A stretch of 7,688 bases of DNA, taken from positions 1 to 7,688 of the forward strand of contig JAASSH010000086.1 in assembly GCA_021767985.1 (NCBI GenBank). The letters run 5' to 3'. The position numbers and the translations under genes were made by a program. The notes under the pieces are model-generated. The model was not told the origin of the DNA and ran no database searches. It was given only the letters and a program-made list of their open reading frames with translations. The stretch is from Gammaproteobacteria bacterium. Its GTDB lineage: Bacteria > Pseudomonadota > Gammaproteobacteria > GCA-001735895. Shown here one piece after another: positions 6,908-7,688 of the stretch; within the stretch, counting starts at the first letter, position 1; each line of letters starts with the position of its first letter.

Positions 6908-6913
6908 AGAATA
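6908..6913 (-). promoter_or_regulatory. Weak candidate extended -10 for the 66-residue gene
   Basis: Minus-strand TGGTATTCT contains TATTCT (4 of 6 matches to TATAAT) preceded by an extended TGn. No -35 is recognisable. Transcription would start near 6901, about 40 bases before the ATG. If this is correct, the TTG at 6924 lies outside the transcript, in agreement with the chosen start. Confidence 0.25.
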
Positions 6914-6995
6914 CCATAACGCAAGCATCGGACTCACCGCCCGTAACCGCGGCAGGCAAAATCCGGATCGGCACGAACGACGAAATCGATTCGGG

Positions 6996-7025
6996 TTCGC
7001 GTGAATTCGCTTGAATTAAATTCGC
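6996..7025. repeat. Tandem TTCGC-N-TGAA repeats at the Kef-type promoter
   Basis: TTCGCGTGAA (6996-7005) is followed directly by TTCGCTTGAA (7006-7015), differing at one base, and TTCGC recurs at 7021-7025. The second copy overlaps the candidate -35 TTGAAT (7011-7016). The 10-base period equals about one helical turn, as expected of adjacent regulator half-sites on one face of the DNA. Confidence 0.4.
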
Positions 7026-7039
7026 ACAAACTTTATATA
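7011..7039 (+). promoter_or_regulatory. Candidate sigma70 promoter for the Kef-type operon
   Basis: TTGAAT (4 of 6 matches to TTGACA) and TATATA (4 of 6 matches to TATAAT) are separated by 17 bases. Transcription would start near 7046, about 26 bases before the ATG at 7072. Direct repeats cover the -35, a plausible place for an operator. Confidence 0.4.
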
Positions 7040-7071
7040 GGACCGCTTATCCAGCAGCCCGGCTCGATTGC

Positions 7072-7686
7072 ATGACCTGCAAAGTTCTGATCCTGTTCGC
7101 TCATCCGTCGCAGCACCGCTCGGAAGTCAATCTGCCGTTGGCCCGTATGTCCCGATCGGTCGATAACGTTACCCTGGTCGACCTCTACGCCGAGTATCCC
7201 GATTACTGCATCGATATCGAGCGCGAACAGCGGCGTTTGCGAGAGCACGATGTCATCGTCTTCATGTTCCCGCTCTACTGGTATTCGACACCGGCGATTC
7301 TGAAGGAATGGCAGGACCTGGTACTCGAGTACGGATTTGCCTACGGCCATGACGGCACGGAGCTGCATGGCAAGCGACTACTCTGCGCGATTACCGCCGG
7401 TGGTACCGAAGACGCTTACCGGACAAACGGTTACAACCATTACTCGATCCGTGAACTGCTGCGGCCAGTCGAACAAACCGCTACCCTTTGCGGCATGATT
7501 TATTTGCCGCCTTATGCGCTGTTCGGTTCGCGTACCGCGGCCGAGGATGGCACGGTCGACGCACATGTCGAGCGCTGGCGACAAATCCTGGAATGCCTGC
7601 AGCGCGAGCAGCTCGATCTCGGCAGTGTGGCACAGGCTGAAAAGCTGAACGATTGCCTTGCGCAGTTCGACGCTGTGACGACATGA
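7072..7686 (+). CDS. KefF/KefG-type NAD(P)H oxidoreductase (flavodoxin-like fold)
   Basis: A 204-residue flavodoxin_2/NQO1-type protein. In E. coli, KefF and KefG are FMN-dependent quinone oxidoreductases that bind and activate the glutathione-gated K+/H+ antiporters KefC and KefB at the inner membrane face. The sequence opens KVLILFAHPSQHRS, followed by DLYAEYPDYCIDIEREQ (37-53), HDVIVFMFPLYWYSTPAILK (59-78), GFAYGHDGTELHGK (88-101) and TAGG (109-112). These align with both KefF and KefG; LYAEYPD and LREHDVIVF lean toward KefG, FAYGHDGTELHGK and CGMIYLPPYALFG toward KefF, so I give no symbol. It is about 20-30 residues longer than either, with the extra length in a C-terminal helical tail. 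The ATG at 7072 is the first start after the promoter in this frame and lacks a clear ribosome site. Its TGA overlaps the next ATG (ATGA), typical of a coupled kef operon. Confidence 0.9.
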   Translation: MTCKVLILFAHPSQHRSEVNLPLARMSRSVDNVTLVDLYAEYPDYCIDIEREQRRLREHDVIVFMFPLYWYSTPAILKEWQDLVLEYGFAYGHDGTELHGKRLLCAITAGGTEDAYRTNGYNHYSIRELLRPVEQTATLCGMIYLPPYALFGSRTAAEDGTVDAHVERWRQILECLQREQLDLGSVAQAEKLNDCLAQFDAVTT

Positions 7687-7688
7687 CC
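7683..7688 (+). CDS. Start of a downstream gene, probably a Kef-type K+/H+ antiporter (two codons visible)
   Basis: ATGACC begins inside the stop codon of the preceding gene in an ATGA overlap. Only Met-Thr can be read, so the product is inferred from context alone: KefF/KefG-type genes usually sit directly ahead of and coupled to kefC or kefB. Confidence 0.4.

Noticed and set aside
6664..7014. Plus-strand open frame of 116 codons
   Set aside because: It is antisense to the better-supported 66-residue gene, starts with no ribosome site right behind the amrS stop, and crosses the Kef-type promoter region.

Overview
The window looks like chromosomal DNA from a GC-rich gammaproteobacterium. The main reasons are the single-chain, large-type PurL (1238 residues visible, closely matching the E. 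coli protein along its length), a KefF/KefG-type ancillary oxidoreductase at the head of a probable potassium-efflux operon, and FNR/ANR-like operators. I see no insertion sequence, tRNA, rRNA, CRISPR array or phage gene. The lineage is inferred from protein resemblance only.

Layout. Positions 1-3716 (minus strand) hold most of purL; its last roughly 55-60 codons lie beyond the left edge. After an 89-base gap come amrA (3806-4387, minus) and amrB (4365-5147, minus), which overlap by 23 bases and should be translationally coupled. A 408-base non-coding region (5148-5555) separates amrB from the divergently transcribed amrS (5556-6644, plus). Next is a small convergent gene for a 66-residue protein (6661-6861, minus), then a KefF/KefG-like NAD(P)H oxidoreductase (7072-7686, plus). 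Its stop codon overlaps the first ATG of a gene that continues off the right edge, most likely a Kef antiporter.

Biology. amrA (AMMECR1 family), amrB (MEMO family) and amrS (radical SAM) form the complete 'AmmeMemoRadiSam' set. These three families co-occur widely in bacteria and archaea and have human relatives (AMMECR1, MEMO1). To my knowledge their joint reaction is not settled, so this is the best candidate here for an incompletely described system. All three proteins look intact, with their hallmark motifs present.

The most informative new observation is regulatory. The amrB-amrS intergenic region carries two 9-of-10 matches to the FNR/ANR operator (TTGAT-N4-ATCAA). One is centred exactly 41.5 bases upstream of the start point predicted from a perfect TATAAT box for amrBA. 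The other sits upstream of amrS, where the same class II geometry places a weak -10 element correctly. Together they suggest that the two arms are co-activated under low oxygen by a CRP/FNR-family protein, which would suit an oxygen-sensitive radical SAM enzyme. The amrS leader also contains nested inverted repeats that could fold into a structured 5' UTR.
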